A stretch of DNA of 64,000 nucleotides from Alphaproteobacteria bacterium. Lineage in GTDB: Bacteria; Pseudomonadota; Alphaproteobacteria; Puniceispirillales; UBA1172. This document shows, one piece after another, positions 29,691 to 38,771 of the stretch; position 1 is the first letter of the stretch; each line of letters starts with the position of its first letter. The notes under the pieces were generated by a model. It searched no databases. It was given only the letters and a program-made list of their open reading frames with translations, and was not told where the DNA came from. The position numbers and the translations under genes were made by a program. The stretch is from NCBI GenBank assembly GCA_016778985.1, contig JADHOM010000007.1, positions 1 through 64,000 on the forward strand, given 5' to 3'.

Positions 29691-29780
29691 GGAGAGATGG
29701 CCGAGCGGTTTAAGGCGCACGCCTGGAAAGCGTGTTGGGGTTAACGCCCCTCGGGGGTTCGAATCCCCCTCTCTCCGCCA
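29691..29780 (+). tRNA. tRNA-Ser (anticodon GGA)
   Basis: A 90-nt gene includes an encoded CCA end. The acceptor stem GGAGAGA pairs with TCTCTCC, followed by discriminator G. The anticodon stem CACGC/GCGTG encloses loop CTGGAAA with anticodon GGA at 29725-29727, reading UCC and UCU. A long variable arm (class II) and the T arm GGGGGTTCGAATCCCCC complete a normal serine tRNA. Confidence 0.97.
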
Positions 29781-29852
29781 TAATCATTATTAAATCATTG
29801 GTAATTCATCATTTTCTATTATCAATTAGTAGAGAACACAATCCGCACCATC

Positions 29853-30101
29853 CTAGCCATATTTAATGCCGGCCTTATCCAGTTCTTCGAGCAGGTCGGG
29901 AATATATTTACGGTATTTTTTCCACGCATCTGATGAGCCTTGATACATCTGCTCCCGCACCTGTGTCTGGCTGGCGGTGAGAACCCCGCGCCTGGTTTTA
30001 TAAAACTCAAGACACTGGTCTTGCCAAGGCAGGCCGCAATGCTCAAGCAGCGCGGGATTATATTGATGATCTATTTGGCGGAACAGATGGGATATTTGTC
30101 A
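29853..30101 (-). pseudogene. C-terminal remnant of a sulfotransferase-family protein
   Basis: On the minus strand, an 81-codon stretch running down from an in-frame stop at 30099-30101 to a stop at 29853 reads like the end of a TPR/sulfotransferase protein. Landmarks are a CGLPWQDQCLEFYKTRR segment, then LTASQTQVREQMY, then a Ser-Trp-Tyr pattern before a charged C-terminus. This is the family's usual PAPS-binding tail. The rest of the domain was not found upstream in any frame. It therefore looks like a deletion remnant, 72 bp downstream of tRNA-Ser. Confidence 0.65.
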
Positions 30102-30168
30102 GCGATACTATCCCGACCGAATTGCTCTGATGACGCCTACCTTGCTAGGCGGTTCATATAACCTAAAT

Positions 30169-31206
30169 CTAACCTTCATAGCCGGTCAGCAATAGAATTT
30201 TCCCCTTATGGCTAGCGGCTTCCATCATGTGATGTGCATTGGCGGCCTCGGCTAGTGGCATAGTCACATGGGTGGTCGTTGTAATCGACTTATCGGCAAA
30301 GAACGGCCATACTTTCGCCTCTAATTCGCTGGCTATCAGAGCCTTGAACGCATCTGGTCGCGACCGCAAGGTTGAGCCTGTGAATGTTAGCCGTTTTAAC
30401 ATCACCGGCATTAAATCAATCTCAACCTTTGAGCCGTGGTTAAATGCTAGTTGAATAATCCGGCCATCCGCGCGTGCTGCCTTAATATTGCGCGCAATAT
30501 AATCACCGCCAATAATATCAAGGATCAGGTCGGCACCGCCTGCCTCACGCGTCATGGCAACAAAATCTTCGTCCTTATAGTTGATTGCTTGGCTCGCCCC
30601 TAGCTTTTTGCACCATTCTGCCTCATCAGCATGAGCAACCGTTGTCAGCACCTCATACCCCATAGCCGCACCCAGCTGAATAGCGGTTGAACCAATGCCG
30701 CCAGCACCACCATGAACTAGAAAACGTGAGCCTGATGGTCGCGGCGTTGGATGAAAGACATTGCTCCATACCGTGAAAAAGGTTTCTGGTATACCAGCCG
30801 CATCAATCAAACTTACGCCTTTTGGTATAGACAGAACATGATCAGCCTTGACGCTGACATATTCGGCATAACCGCCACCATTAGTTAGCGCGATGACAGC
30901 CTCGCCAATTTGCCACTGGCTAACCGCCTTGCCAGTCGCGGTAATAATGCCCGATACTTCAAGCCCTAACAGGTCGGAAGCCCCTTTTGGTGGCGGGTAA
31001 TGGCCGCGTCTCTGCACTAAATCAGGGCCATTAACGCCTGCTGCCACCACTTTGATTAGTACCTCATCATCAGCAGGAACCGGGATTTCTCGTGATCCCG
31101 TGATGAGTACATCTGGGGTGCCAGCCTTTTGCATTTCGATAACGTTCATGCTGGCCCTGCTTGTGGTCTTGCTTGTGGTCTTGCTTGTGGTCGGGCTCAT
31201 ATTCAT
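30169..31206 (-). CDS. NAD(P)H:quinone oxidoreductase / zinc-free alcohol dehydrogenase family (PIG3-like)
   Basis: This 345-residue medium-chain reductase has the PIG3/QOR pattern: GVNGPDLVQRRGHYPPP and LGLEVSGIITATG near the start, and the NADPH-binding VHGGAGGIGSTAIQLG. It lacks the zinc-binding Cys/His set. It probably reduces quinones or enals with NADPH. The N-terminus carries an extra Ser-Lys-Thr-Thr repeat, encoded by a 12-bp tandem repeat, before the conserved MNVIEMQKAG. Met20 (31149) would remove it, but a GAGG lies before the upstream ATG, so the longer form is listed. Confidence 0.88.
   Translation of the reverse strand: MNMSPTTSKTTSKTTSRASMNVIEMQKAGTPDVLITGSREIPVPADDEVLIKVVAAGVNGPDLVQRRGHYPPPKGASDLLGLEVSGIITATGKAVSQWQIGEAVIALTNGGGYAEYVSVKADHVLSIPKGVSLIDAAGIPETFFTVWSNVFHPTPRPSGSRFLVHGGAGGIGSTAIQLGAAMGYEVLTTVAHADEAEWCKKLGASQAINYKDEDFVAMTREAGGADLILDIIGGDYIARNIKAARADGRIIQLAFNHGSKVEIDLMPVMLKRLTFTGSTLRSRPDAFKALIASELEAKVWPFFADKSITTTTHVTMPLAEAANAHHMMEAASHKGKILLLTGYEG
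31159..31192 (-). repeat. 12-bp tandem repeat near the start of the quinone oxidoreductase
   Basis: Nearly three copies of GCTTGTGGTCTT (plus-strand reading), in frame, encode SKTT units before the conserved domain. Confidence 0.9.
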
Positions 31207-31350
31207 TTATCCTCATTAGTCGGTGATATTATAGCTAGTTTTTCTTTGTATGGCGGTTTTGTAGCATTTATATGCTGATTTACAATATTAGCATCTGTAC
31301 AAAAAATTAAAGTGATCAAAGATGTTATGTTTTCAGATGAATTATTCTTG

Positions 31351-31360
31351 TGGTATACAT
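31351..31360. promoter_or_regulatory. Candidate GntR-type operator upstream of formate dehydrogenase
   Basis: TGGTATACAT, 70 bp before fdh1B, resembles the TGGTATACCA palindrome at 41050-41059 upstream of the GntR-Oxc gene. FCD-type GntR regulators often bind TGGTNNNACCA-like sites. The link is inferred. Confidence 0.35.
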
Positions 31361-31429
31361 AATAATGAACCTATGATTTAATTCAATAACCAACATGAAT
31401 ATTGATAAGCAAGCCGTAATTTTGGTGTA

Positions 31430-33136
31430 GTGGGGGGGTCAATCTTGGACGCGATAACAGATGACAACGGAGTATGGAAATCGGCTAGAGGCAAGGGGCG
31501 TAAAACCCCAAAAGGTCGTCAGGTTGATGATCAGGCGTTAGCCGAGGTGCGTGCCCTATTAGGCGAAAGACCGCGCCGTCGTGATTTGCTGATAGAGTTT
31601 CTGCACCTTATCCAAGATAATTACGGCCATCTGAGCGTTCGCCATATGCATGCGCTGGCTGATGAATTACGGCTAGCCCAGACAGAAGTCTATGAAGTTG
31701 CAACATTTTATGCACATTTTGACGTTGTTGACGAGGGTCAGACGCCGCCTCCTGCCACGACTATTCGAGTCTGTGATTCGCTCTCATGTGAGTTGGCCGG
31801 CGCGCAAAATCTTATCAAGGCGTTGCAAGATGGGCTTGATCCATCAGAGGTACGGGTCTTGCGGGCGCCATGTATGGGGCGCTGTGATACGGCGCCAACG
31901 CTTGAAATTGGTCATAATCATATTGATCATGCGACCCTTGATGCGGTCAATGCTGCCATTGCTGATGATGACACGCATCCGCATATCCCAGAATATCAGA
32001 ACTTCACGATGTATTGCGCTGAAGGCGGGTATGAGAAGCTGCTTGAGTTGCGGCAGAACGGTAATTGGGAAGATGTGCAAGAACAGATTAATGAAAGCGG
32101 CTTGCGTGGATTGGGTGGCGCTGGCTTCCCATCTGGCCGTAAATGGGGGTTTGTTCGTGCCGCCGAAGGCACACGCTATCTCGCCGTCAATGGTGATGAG
32201 GGTGAGCCGGGGACATTCAAGGACCGCTATTATTTAGAGCGGACACCGCATCTCTTTCTTGAGGGCATGCTAATCGCAGCATGGGCGGTTGAGGCAGAGC
32301 AATGTTTTATTTACATGCGGGATGAATATCCGGCCGTTCTCCATATCTTGGCTGAGGAAATTCAGCGTTTGGTTGATGCTGGCATTGTTGCACCCGGATA
32401 TATTGATTTGCGGCGCGGGGCAGGGGCTTATATCTGCGGTGAAGAAAGTGCCATGATCGAATCCATCGAAGGCAAGCGCGGGTTGCCGCGCCATCGCCCG
32501 CCATATGTGGCGCAAGTTGGGCTGTTTGGTCGGCCAACGCTGGTTCATAATATTGAAACCTTATACTGGGTGGCACGAGTCTGTCGCGAAGGTGCGGAAA
32601 TCTTATCGTCTGTTGAAAAAAATGGCCGCAAAGGATTGCGCAGTTACTCTGTATCTGGGCGTATCGCAAAGCCGGGTGTATATTTACTGCCAGCCGGGTC
32701 AACAATTACCGATATCATAGAAGCCGCGGGCGGCATGCAAGATGGTCACGTCTTCAAAGCCTATCAGCCGGGTGGCCCGTCATCAGGGTTACTGCCAGCA
32801 ACTTTAAATGATGTGCCGCTAGATTTTGATACACTGCACCCGCATGGTAGCTTTATTGGATCAGCGGCGGTTGTTGTGTTATCTGATCAAGACAAAGCCA
32901 GAGATGCGGCGCTAAATATGCTGCGTTTCTTTGAGGATGAGAGTTGTGGGCAATGTACACCATGTCGGACAGGGTGCAGTAAAGCGGTACAATTGATGCA
33001 AGAGGACGCATGGGATAAGCCGCTTTTAGAGGATTTATGTCAGGTCATGAGCGATGCGTCTATTTGCGGTCTGGGGCAGGCGGCGCCGAATGCTATTCGA
33101 CTTACCATGAAACATTTTGATAGTGAAATTAGCTGA
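31430..33136 (+). CDS. fdh1B: NAD-dependent formate dehydrogenase beta subunit (fused NuoE/NuoF type)
   Basis: This 568-residue fusion transfers electrons from formate to NAD. The N-terminal part (about 1-155) is the NuoE/FdsG-like thioredoxin fold with 2Fe-2S ligands in CDSLSCELAG and APCMGRC. The rest is NuoF/FdsB-like: NADH site LRGLGGAGFPSGRKW, FMN site NGDEGEPGTFKDRYYLE and 4Fe-4S ligands in CGQCTPCRTGC. Fusion, size and order match Fdh1B of Methylobacterium, the partner of a W/Mo catalytic subunit. The start is a GTG followed by a run of seven Gs. A TTG at 31445 is the alternative. It lies 11 bp before the alpha subunit. Confidence 0.92.
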   Translation: MGGSILDAITDDNGVWKSARGKGRKTPKGRQVDDQALAEVRALLGERPRRRDLLIEFLHLIQDNYGHLSVRHMHALADELRLAQTEVYEVATFYAHFDVVDEGQTPPPATTIRVCDSLSCELAGAQNLIKALQDGLDPSEVRVLRAPCMGRCDTAPTLEIGHNHIDHATLDAVNAAIADDDTHPHIPEYQNFTMYCAEGGYEKLLELRQNGNWEDVQEQINESGLRGLGGAGFPSGRKWGFVRAAEGTRYLAVNGDEGEPGTFKDRYYLERTPHLFLEGMLIAAWAVEAEQCFIYMRDEYPAVLHILAEEIQRLVDAGIVAPGYIDLRRGAGAYICGEESAMIESIEGKRGLPRHRPPYVAQVGLFGRPTLVHNIETLYWVARVCREGAEILSSVEKNGRKGLRSYSVSGRIAKPGVYLLPAGSTITDIIEAAGGMQDGHVFKAYQPGGPSSGLLPATLNDVPLDFDTLHPHGSFIGSAAVVVLSDQDKARDAALNMLRFFEDESCGQCTPCRTGCSKAVQLMQEDAWDKPLLEDLCQVMSDASICGLGQAAPNAIRLTMKHFDSEIS

Positions 33137-33147
33137 GGAATTGATCA

Positions 33148-35943
33148 ATGCCTGATAGCCTCCCAAACAATACTGAAGTAAAAATGGTTTCCATCATGCT
33201 AGATGGTAAATCGGTTTCTGTTGCCGAAGGATCAACGATCTGGGAAGCCGCGCAAGCCGAAGGTAACATCATCCCGCATTTGTGTCATAAGCCTGAACCG
33301 GGGTATCGGACCGATGGGAATTGCCGCGCTTGCATGGTTGAAGTTGAGGGTGAGCGAACGTTGGTTGCATCATGTATTCGCTCAGTCCAGGACGGCATGG
33401 TCGTCAATACTGCATCGGAGAGGGCAGAAAAATCGCGTGCCATGATTGTTGAATTGCTGGCCGCCGATCAGCCCGAAGAAGCCCATGATGCGTCATCACA
33501 TTTTCTCACCATGATGGCAGCAAATAATGTCAGTGAGAGCCGCTTTCCATCAAAGTCTCCGGAAATGATCCCATTGCTTGATGACTCTCATGTTGCAATG
33601 CGAGTTAATCTTGATGCTTGTATTCATTGTAATCTTTGCGTTCGCGCTTGCCGTGAGGTGCAAGTCAATGATGTTATCGGTATGTCTGGTCGCGGCAATC
33701 ATGCCAAGATTGTCTTTGATATGGATGATGACATGGGGCAATCGACCTGTGTGGCTTGTGGGGAATGTGTTCAAGCCTGTCCAACAGGTGCCTTGATGCC
33801 AGCGACAGTTCTCGATAATGCCCAGTTGGGGGATAGCCAAGATATCGACAAAGAGGTGCAATCTGTTTGCCCATATTGTGGTGTTGGATGTCAGCTAAAC
33901 TTCAAAATTAAAGACGATAAGATTAAATATGTTGAAGGGGCGTCAGGGCCAGCAAATGAAAACCGGCTTTGTGTGAAAGGCCGTTTTGGTTTTGATTACA
34001 TTCATCACCCGCACCGTCTCACCAAGCCGTTGATCAGGCGTGATGATGCGCCGGCAAAGGGGTTGAATGTTGACCCTGCCTATCCGCTAAGCCATTTCCG
34101 TGAAGCTAGTTGGGAAGAAGCACTTGATTTTGCAGCTAAAGGCATGACAGATGCTAAAGCCAAGGCTGGTACGCAAGTTGCTGGCTTTGGCTCAGCGAAA
34201 TGTTCAAATGAAGAGGCGTATCTTTTCCAGCGCTTCATCCGTGAGGGCTTTGGTCATAATAATGTTGATCACTGTACACGGCTTTGCCATGCTTCGTCTG
34301 TTGCGGCACTTCTCGAAAATGTTGGGTCTGGTGCGGTAACGGCAACATTTAATGAAATTGAGAATGCAGATGTTGCCATCTTGATTGGCTGTAACCCTAT
34401 TGAAAATCACCCTGTTGCGGCGACCTATTTCAAGCAATTTGCCAAACGTGGCGGCAAGTTAATTGTCATGGACCCACGCGGCCAGGGTTTGAGTCGCCAT
34501 GCTACGCATATGCTGCAATTCCGTCCGGGGTCTGATGTGGCGATGCTAAACGCTATCATGCATGTGATCGTTGAAGAAAATCTATACGATCAGCAATATA
34601 TTGATGGTTTTACCGAAAACTGGGAAGACATGAAATCGCATTTGAAGGCGTTTAGCCCCGAAGATATGTCTGAGTTTTGTGGAATTGACGCGAATACCTT
34701 GCGGCAAGTTGCAAGGGATTTTGCTACCGCTAAGGCCGGAATGATATTCTGGGGTATGGGTATCTCACAGCATATCCACGGCACCGATAATTCACGCTGT
34801 TTGATCTCGCTTGCATTAATGTCTGGTCAGGTTGGGCGTCCGGGGACAGGGCTGCATCCTCTGCGTGGTCAAAATAATGTGCAAGGTGCATCTGACGCTG
34901 GTTTGATTCCAATGTTCTTGCCCGATTATCAAAGCGTTACTGATGATGGTGTGCGGAGCGCCTTCAATGATATCTGGGAGACTGATAATATTGCCGCAGA
35001 AAAAGGCCTGACTGTGACAGAGATTATGGATGCTGTTCATGATGGTGATATTTCGGCCATGTATATTCTGGGTGAAAATCCAGCTATGTCTGACCCCGAT
35101 GTTGATCACGCCCGCGACGCTTTGGCGAAACTTGATCATCTGGTGGTGCAGGATATTTTCCTGACAGAAACGGCTAATTATGCCGATGTGATTCTGCCAG
35201 CCTCAGCTTGGGCAGAAAAAACCGGAACAGTCACTAACACAAACCGGCAAGTGCAAATGGGGCGGAAAGCTGTTGATGCCCCTGGTGAAGCCAAAGAAGA
35301 TTGGTGGATCACGGTTGAACTGGCCAAGCGGATAGGTCTTAACTGGACATATCAGCATCCAAGTGAAGTGTTTGCTGAAATGAAGAAATCCATGGCGTCG
35401 CTTAATAATATTACCTGGGATCGCCTTGAGAAGGAAAATGCTGTTACCTATCCATCTTTGTCCCCCGAAGACCCCGGGCAGGCCATTGTTTTTGGTGATA
35501 GCTTCCCACGGCCAAATGGCAGAGCAAGATTCACACCAGCAAATATCATTGCGCCTGCGGAAACGCCTGATGCAGAATATCCAATGATCATGACAACAGG
35601 CCGTCAGCTTGAGCATTGGCATACCGGTTCCATGACACGCCGGGCAACCGTACTCGATGTGATTGAGCCGGAGGCAAATGCCTCCTTGCATCCTAAAACC
35701 TTGCGTCGGCTTGGTGTCGATGCAGGCGAGATGGTGACAATTTCAACCCGTCGAGGTTCTATTGATATTATGGCAAGAGCAGACCGCGCGGTCGCCGAAG
35801 ATATGGTATTTGTCCCCTTCGCTTATGTTGAGGCGGCAGCTAATATCCTGACTAATTCGGAACTTGATCCATATGGAAAGATTCCAGAGTTTAAGTTTGC
35901 TGCCTGTCAGGTGATCAAAGCACTGGAAACAGCGGCCGAATAA
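33148..35943 (+). CDS. fdh1A: NAD-dependent formate dehydrogenase catalytic (alpha) subunit
   Basis: This 931-residue molybdo- or tungsto-enzyme oxidises formate to CO2. The N-terminus carries a 2Fe-2S domain (CHKPEPGYRTDGNCRAC), two ferredoxin-like 4Fe-4S clusters (CIHCNLCVRACREV and CVACGECVQACPTGA), then the FDH 4Fe-4S motif CPYCGVGCQ and the bis-MGD catalytic domain. The metal ligand is Cys in DHCTRLCHASS, so no selenocysteine is needed. No Tat signal is present, so the enzyme is cytoplasmic. Together with the fused beta subunit it matches the FDH1 type, which can also reduce CO2. It supplies NADH from formate made in the neighbouring oxalate pathway. Confidence 0.94.
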   Translation: MPDSLPNNTEVKMVSIMLDGKSVSVAEGSTIWEAAQAEGNIIPHLCHKPEPGYRTDGNCRACMVEVEGERTLVASCIRSVQDGMVVNTASERAEKSRAMIVELLAADQPEEAHDASSHFLTMMAANNVSESRFPSKSPEMIPLLDDSHVAMRVNLDACIHCNLCVRACREVQVNDVIGMSGRGNHAKIVFDMDDDMGQSTCVACGECVQACPTGALMPATVLDNAQLGDSQDIDKEVQSVCPYCGVGCQLNFKIKDDKIKYVEGASGPANENRLCVKGRFGFDYIHHPHRLTKPLIRRDDAPAKGLNVDPAYPLSHFREASWEEALDFAAKGMTDAKAKAGTQVAGFGSAKCSNEEAYLFQRFIREGFGHNNVDHCTRLCHASSVAALLENVGSGAVTATFNEIENADVAILIGCNPIENHPVAATYFKQFAKRGGKLIVMDPRGQGLSRHATHMLQFRPGSDVAMLNAIMHVIVEENLYDQQYIDGFTENWEDMKSHLKAFSPEDMSEFCGIDANTLRQVARDFATAKAGMIFWGMGISQHIHGTDNSRCLISLALMSGQVGRPGTGLHPLRGQNNVQGASDAGLIPMFLPDYQSVTDDGVRSAFNDIWETDNIAAEKGLTVTEIMDAVHDGDISAMYILGENPAMSDPDVDHARDALAKLDHLVVQDIFLTETANYADVILPASAWAEKTGTVTNTNRQVQMGRKAVDAPGEAKEDWWITVELAKRIGLNWTYQHPSEVFAEMKKSMASLNNITWDRLEKENAVTYPSLSPEDPGQAIVFGDSFPRPNGRARFTPANIIAPAETPDAEYPMIMTTGRQLEHWHTGSMTRRATVLDVIEPEANASLHPKTLRRLGVDAGEMVTISTRRGSIDIMARADRAVAEDMVFVPFAYVEAAANILTNSELDPYGKIPEFKFAACQVIKALETAAE

Positions 35944-35953
35944 AGTCGTGAAG

Positions 35954-35996
35954 TTAGGCCCTCAACCTCTAGTTTGTGATAACTAGTAGGGCTTAA
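35954..35996. terminator. Possible bidirectional terminator between convergent fdh1A and the XRE regulator
   Basis: TTAGGCCCT pairs with AGGGCTTAA (one mismatch), and inside it CTAGTT pairs with AACTAG, forming a long imperfect hairpin. There is no strong T run on either side. Confidence 0.4.
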
Positions 35997-37444
35997 TTGG
36001 TTTCAAGATCATAGAGACCGACGCGCCGCATATGGCTATCAAAACGAAGCTCATAGCCGATAGGAGGCTGTGATCGCTGGGTACAATCTAGCCGTTCACA
36101 CACCGAGCAATTAACGCCAACAGGTTCGAGTTGTTTATGCTTGCCTGTTTCCAGATGATCAGCATAGACAATATCATTCGCATGATGAAGCTCACAGCCA
36201 AGCGCGATCGCAAACTCAGGGGCAGGCTGTGTTGAAGATGTAAGCAATGGTGGTACCGCACGGGCAATCGACAAGACTTGCTGGCCATTGGGCAACTCTG
36301 CCGCCTGAACAAGTGTTTTCTCTGGTGTCCGAAAGCTTCTATGGACAGACCATTTTGGGCAGGCACCACTATGCAAGGCAAAGTTAATTCCAGCCGCCGA
36401 TATACGTTTTGAGATATTGCCGGCATCATCAATGCGGACGAAGGCAAAGGGTATGCCTTTTTGGGTAGGACCATTAAGTGTAGTGAGACGGTGGCAGGCC
36501 TGCTCAAAGGTAACGCCAAAGCGCCGTGACAACAGATCAATATCATAGCGGAAACTAATCGCTGCCTGCAAAAACAGGCTATATGGCATCATGACAGCGG
36601 CGGCAAAATAACCAGCTAATGTGATCCGCATTAATGAGATTGTCTGTTCATTCAAGGTGTCAATATCTTGAATGAGTGGGTTGATCACTTGGTTCTGTTC
36701 AATTAGCACATATTGTACGAGCAAATGAAATATCCGTTGTGGACGCCTTAACACTTCACTGATCAATATCTCTTGCCGATGGTGATCATAACGGCGCAGG
36801 TTATTATTCATAATATCCGTTGGCATGATGCGAACACTGATACCAAGCCTGTTATGAATATAGCTAATGAGGGCATTAAAGTCGGTATCCTGCGGCATAC
36901 TCTTGGCGCTAACTCCTTTGATTGGGGTATGAATATGATTGCGAAGCTCAAGCGCTTGGTCTTCTAGCGCCGCAAAATAGTTGTTATTCTTTTCAAGCAT
37001 ATGGCGGACATGTTCAACAGAATTGCTGAGAACCAGAGGCACGCCTTGGGCCCCTTGTGCGCCAACATTATTTTCTAGCTCATCGCGAACACTGCGATAT
37101 GCCTGAAACATCTTGATAATAGCGCGCGATACATTAGGGCTTGCGGTTACGATATCTTGTAAATCACGGCGGGTAACGCGTTCCTCTGACATAACAGGAT
37201 CAGTAAAAATTTCAGACAAGTTGTTAATCAGCGAATGGGTGTCATCCTCTGCAAACTCCATGACGTTAATATTGAAACTACTGCCAATTTTTAACAGAAT
37301 AGCAGCGGTAAGAGGCCGCTGATTATGTTCAAGTAGATTGAGATAAGAAGGGCTGATGCCTAGCGTTTCTGCCATCGCAGATTGTGATAAATCAATGGTT
37401 TGCCGAAAGCGGCGTAGCTTATGTCCAGCAAGTATTTTATCCAT
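35993..37444 (-). CDS. XRE-family regulator with ImmA/IrrE-like and DUF2083 domains (RamB/MccR-like)
   Basis: This transcription factor has about 483 residues. An N-terminal helix-turn-helix (HKLRRFRQTIDLSQSAMAE ... SPSYLNLLEHNQRP) is followed by an IrrE-like middle domain and a DUF2083-type C-terminus ending in a Cys cluster, VNCSVCERLDCTQR. This layout is shared by RamB, PrpR/MccR and ScfR, which sense acyl-CoA or short-chain acid metabolism. AAGGAG 6 nt before 37444 sets the start, rather than the ATG at 37465. It is divergent from the PanE2-like gene, and the intervening DNA has TTTGCAAA-like palindromes, so it probably controls that promoter. Confidence 0.86.
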   Translation of the reverse strand: MDKILAGHKLRRFRQTIDLSQSAMAETLGISPSYLNLLEHNQRPLTAAILLKIGSSFNINVMEFAEDDTHSLINNLSEIFTDPVMSEERVTRRDLQDIVTASPNVSRAIIKMFQAYRSVRDELENNVGAQGAQGVPLVLSNSVEHVRHMLEKNNNYFAALEDQALELRNHIHTPIKGVSAKSMPQDTDFNALISYIHNRLGISVRIMPTDIMNNNLRRYDHHRQEILISEVLRRPQRIFHLLVQYVLIEQNQVINPLIQDIDTLNEQTISLMRITLAGYFAAAVMMPYSLFLQAAISFRYDIDLLSRRFGVTFEQACHRLTTLNGPTQKGIPFAFVRIDDAGNISKRISAAGINFALHSGACPKWSVHRSFRTPEKTLVQAAELPNGQQVLSIARAVPPLLTSSTQPAPEFAIALGCELHHANDIVYADHLETGKHKQLEPVGVNCSVCERLDCTQRSQPPIGYELRFDSHMRRVGLYDLETN

Positions 37445-37509
37445 AACAGTCTCCTTAAGCACCATCTCATGAAGGTTTGTTCAGACAGATGCCGTTGTGT
37501 CATATAACT

Positions 37510-37520
37510 CTTTGCCAAAG
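37510..37520. promoter_or_regulatory. CTTTGCCAAAG palindrome in the divergent promoter region
   Basis: A perfect palindrome around a central C lies 66 bp upstream of the XRE regulator start. It resembles the TTTGCAAA core described for RamB and mycobacterial PrpR, so autoregulation is plausible. Confidence 0.45.
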
Positions 37521-37560
37521 GATATAAATAACATGTAAAATGACTTTTTGTAAATTGTAT

Positions 37561-37597
37561 TTGTAAAATATTTACAATTTTCATTTTATCACTTTTT
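37561..37597. promoter_or_regulatory. Shared palindromic promoter element, copy A (PanE2-like gene)
   Basis: TTGTAAA-ATA-TTTACAA (37561-37577) is followed by a T-rich tail ending TTATCACTTTTT. Nearly the same sequence, allowing one 1-nt gap and about three mismatches, occurs upstream of tctC at 48833-48868. Confidence 0.75.
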
Positions 37598-37655
37598 TCC
37601 TTTTCATTCTTTCATATTGACCTAAATATATAGAGGTGAATAAAGGAGTCTTGCG

Positions 37656-38720
37656 ATGAAAATTTTAATTCTTGGTGCATCATATGGGTCACTACTCTCA
37701 ACGAAATTGTTAATGGCAGGTCACGATGTGACTTTGGTATGCCGCTCGGCTTCTGCAAATCTGATTAATACTAAAGGCACCGAGGTGCGGATTAAACTGC
37801 GTGATGAGGATGCGCACCGCATTATCATGTCAGATGATCAGCCCGGCCGTTTAGACGCGACAACGCCTGAGCAAGCCAGACCAGAAGATTATGACTTGAT
37901 TGGTTTAGCCATGCAGGAACCACAATATTCTTCACCAGCGGTTGCCGGCTTAATGAAGCGCATTGCTGATGCCCAAAAACCATGCCTGTCGATTATGAAT
38001 ATGCCGCCTTTAGCCTTCCTTAAGCGTATCCCTGCTTTGGCTGATGCTGATCTCACCTCATGCTATGATGATGCCAGTGTTTGGATGAACTTTGATCCCG
38101 GTCTTATCTCGCTATGTAGCCCTGACCCGCAAGCCTTCCGTCCTCCTGAGGAGGCGAGCAATGTTCTGCATGTTGGGCTGCCGACGAACTTCAAGGCCAG
38201 CACATTTGCCTCAGACGAACATAACGCTATGCTCAAGACTTTAGCCGAAGATATTGATCAGGTTCGGATTGAAGGCAAGGATGTTCCGGTTAAGCTCCGC
38301 GTATTTGATTCGCTTTTTGTTCCGATGGCTAAATGGTCAATGTTAATGACGGGTAATTACCGTTGTGTTCGCGAGCATGATATTCAACCTATTCAAGCCG
38401 CTGTCCATGCTGATATTGAGACAGCCGAGCAGATGTACAGATGGGTTGATAATTTGGCACAAGAACTTGGTGCAGATGCAAGTGATCAAGTGCCTTTTGA
38501 AAAATATGCCGCTGCCGCAAAGCAGCTTCTAAAGCCATCATCTGTGGCAAGGGCCATTGATGGTGGCACGACTAAGGTTGAGCGTGTTGATCGCATGATC
38601 CAGATTATTGGGCGCCACCTTAATATGTTTAATCCAACTGTTGACAGCATTGTTGCGACAGTTGATCAGCGGCTGGCAGAAAATGCCGAAATCGTAGAGC
38701 AGTCGGCTAAATCAGCATAA
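37656..38720 (+). CDS. Ketopantoate-reductase-fold enzyme, putative oxalyl-CoA reductase (PanE2-like)
   Basis: This 354-residue NAD(P)H-dependent reductase has the ApbA/PanE fold. The N-terminal Rossmann motif is GASYGS. The catalytic Lys-Asn pair is visible in AKWSMLMTGNYR. It is longer than housekeeping PanE (about 300) and no pantothenate genes are near. In Methylobacterium a PanE paralogue, PanE2, was identified as the oxalyl-CoA reductase that makes glyoxylate during oxalate growth. Here the gene sits between formate dehydrogenase and the oxc-frc operon and shares a promoter element with the TTT transporter, so the same role is inferred. AAGGAGTC precedes the ATG. A different 2-oxoacid substrate cannot be excluded. 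Confidence 0.72.
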   Translation: MKILILGASYGSLLSTKLLMAGHDVTLVCRSASANLINTKGTEVRIKLRDEDAHRIIMSDDQPGRLDATTPEQARPEDYDLIGLAMQEPQYSSPAVAGLMKRIADAQKPCLSIMNMPPLAFLKRIPALADADLTSCYDDASVWMNFDPGLISLCSPDPQAFRPPEEASNVLHVGLPTNFKASTFASDEHNAMLKTLAEDIDQVRIEGKDVPVKLRVFDSLFVPMAKWSMLMTGNYRCVREHDIQPIQAAVHADIETAEQMYRWVDNLAQELGADASDQVPFEKYAAAAKQLLKPSSVARAIDGGTTKVERVDRMIQIIGRHLNMFNPTVDSIVATVDQRLAENAEIVEQSAKSA

Positions 38721-38771
38721 ATAGATGCTAAAATCTTCACATGACGTAATCCCTCAATATTGAATAAAATT

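Noticed and set aside
30786-30797. CTGGTATACCAG palindrome like the GntR operator candidates
   Set aside because: It lies inside the coding sequence of the quinone oxidoreductase and is far from any start, so it is probably chance.
33148-35943. Selenocysteine formate dehydrogenase
   Set aside because: There is no in-frame TGA. The active-site position is Cys in the DHCTRLCHASS segment.
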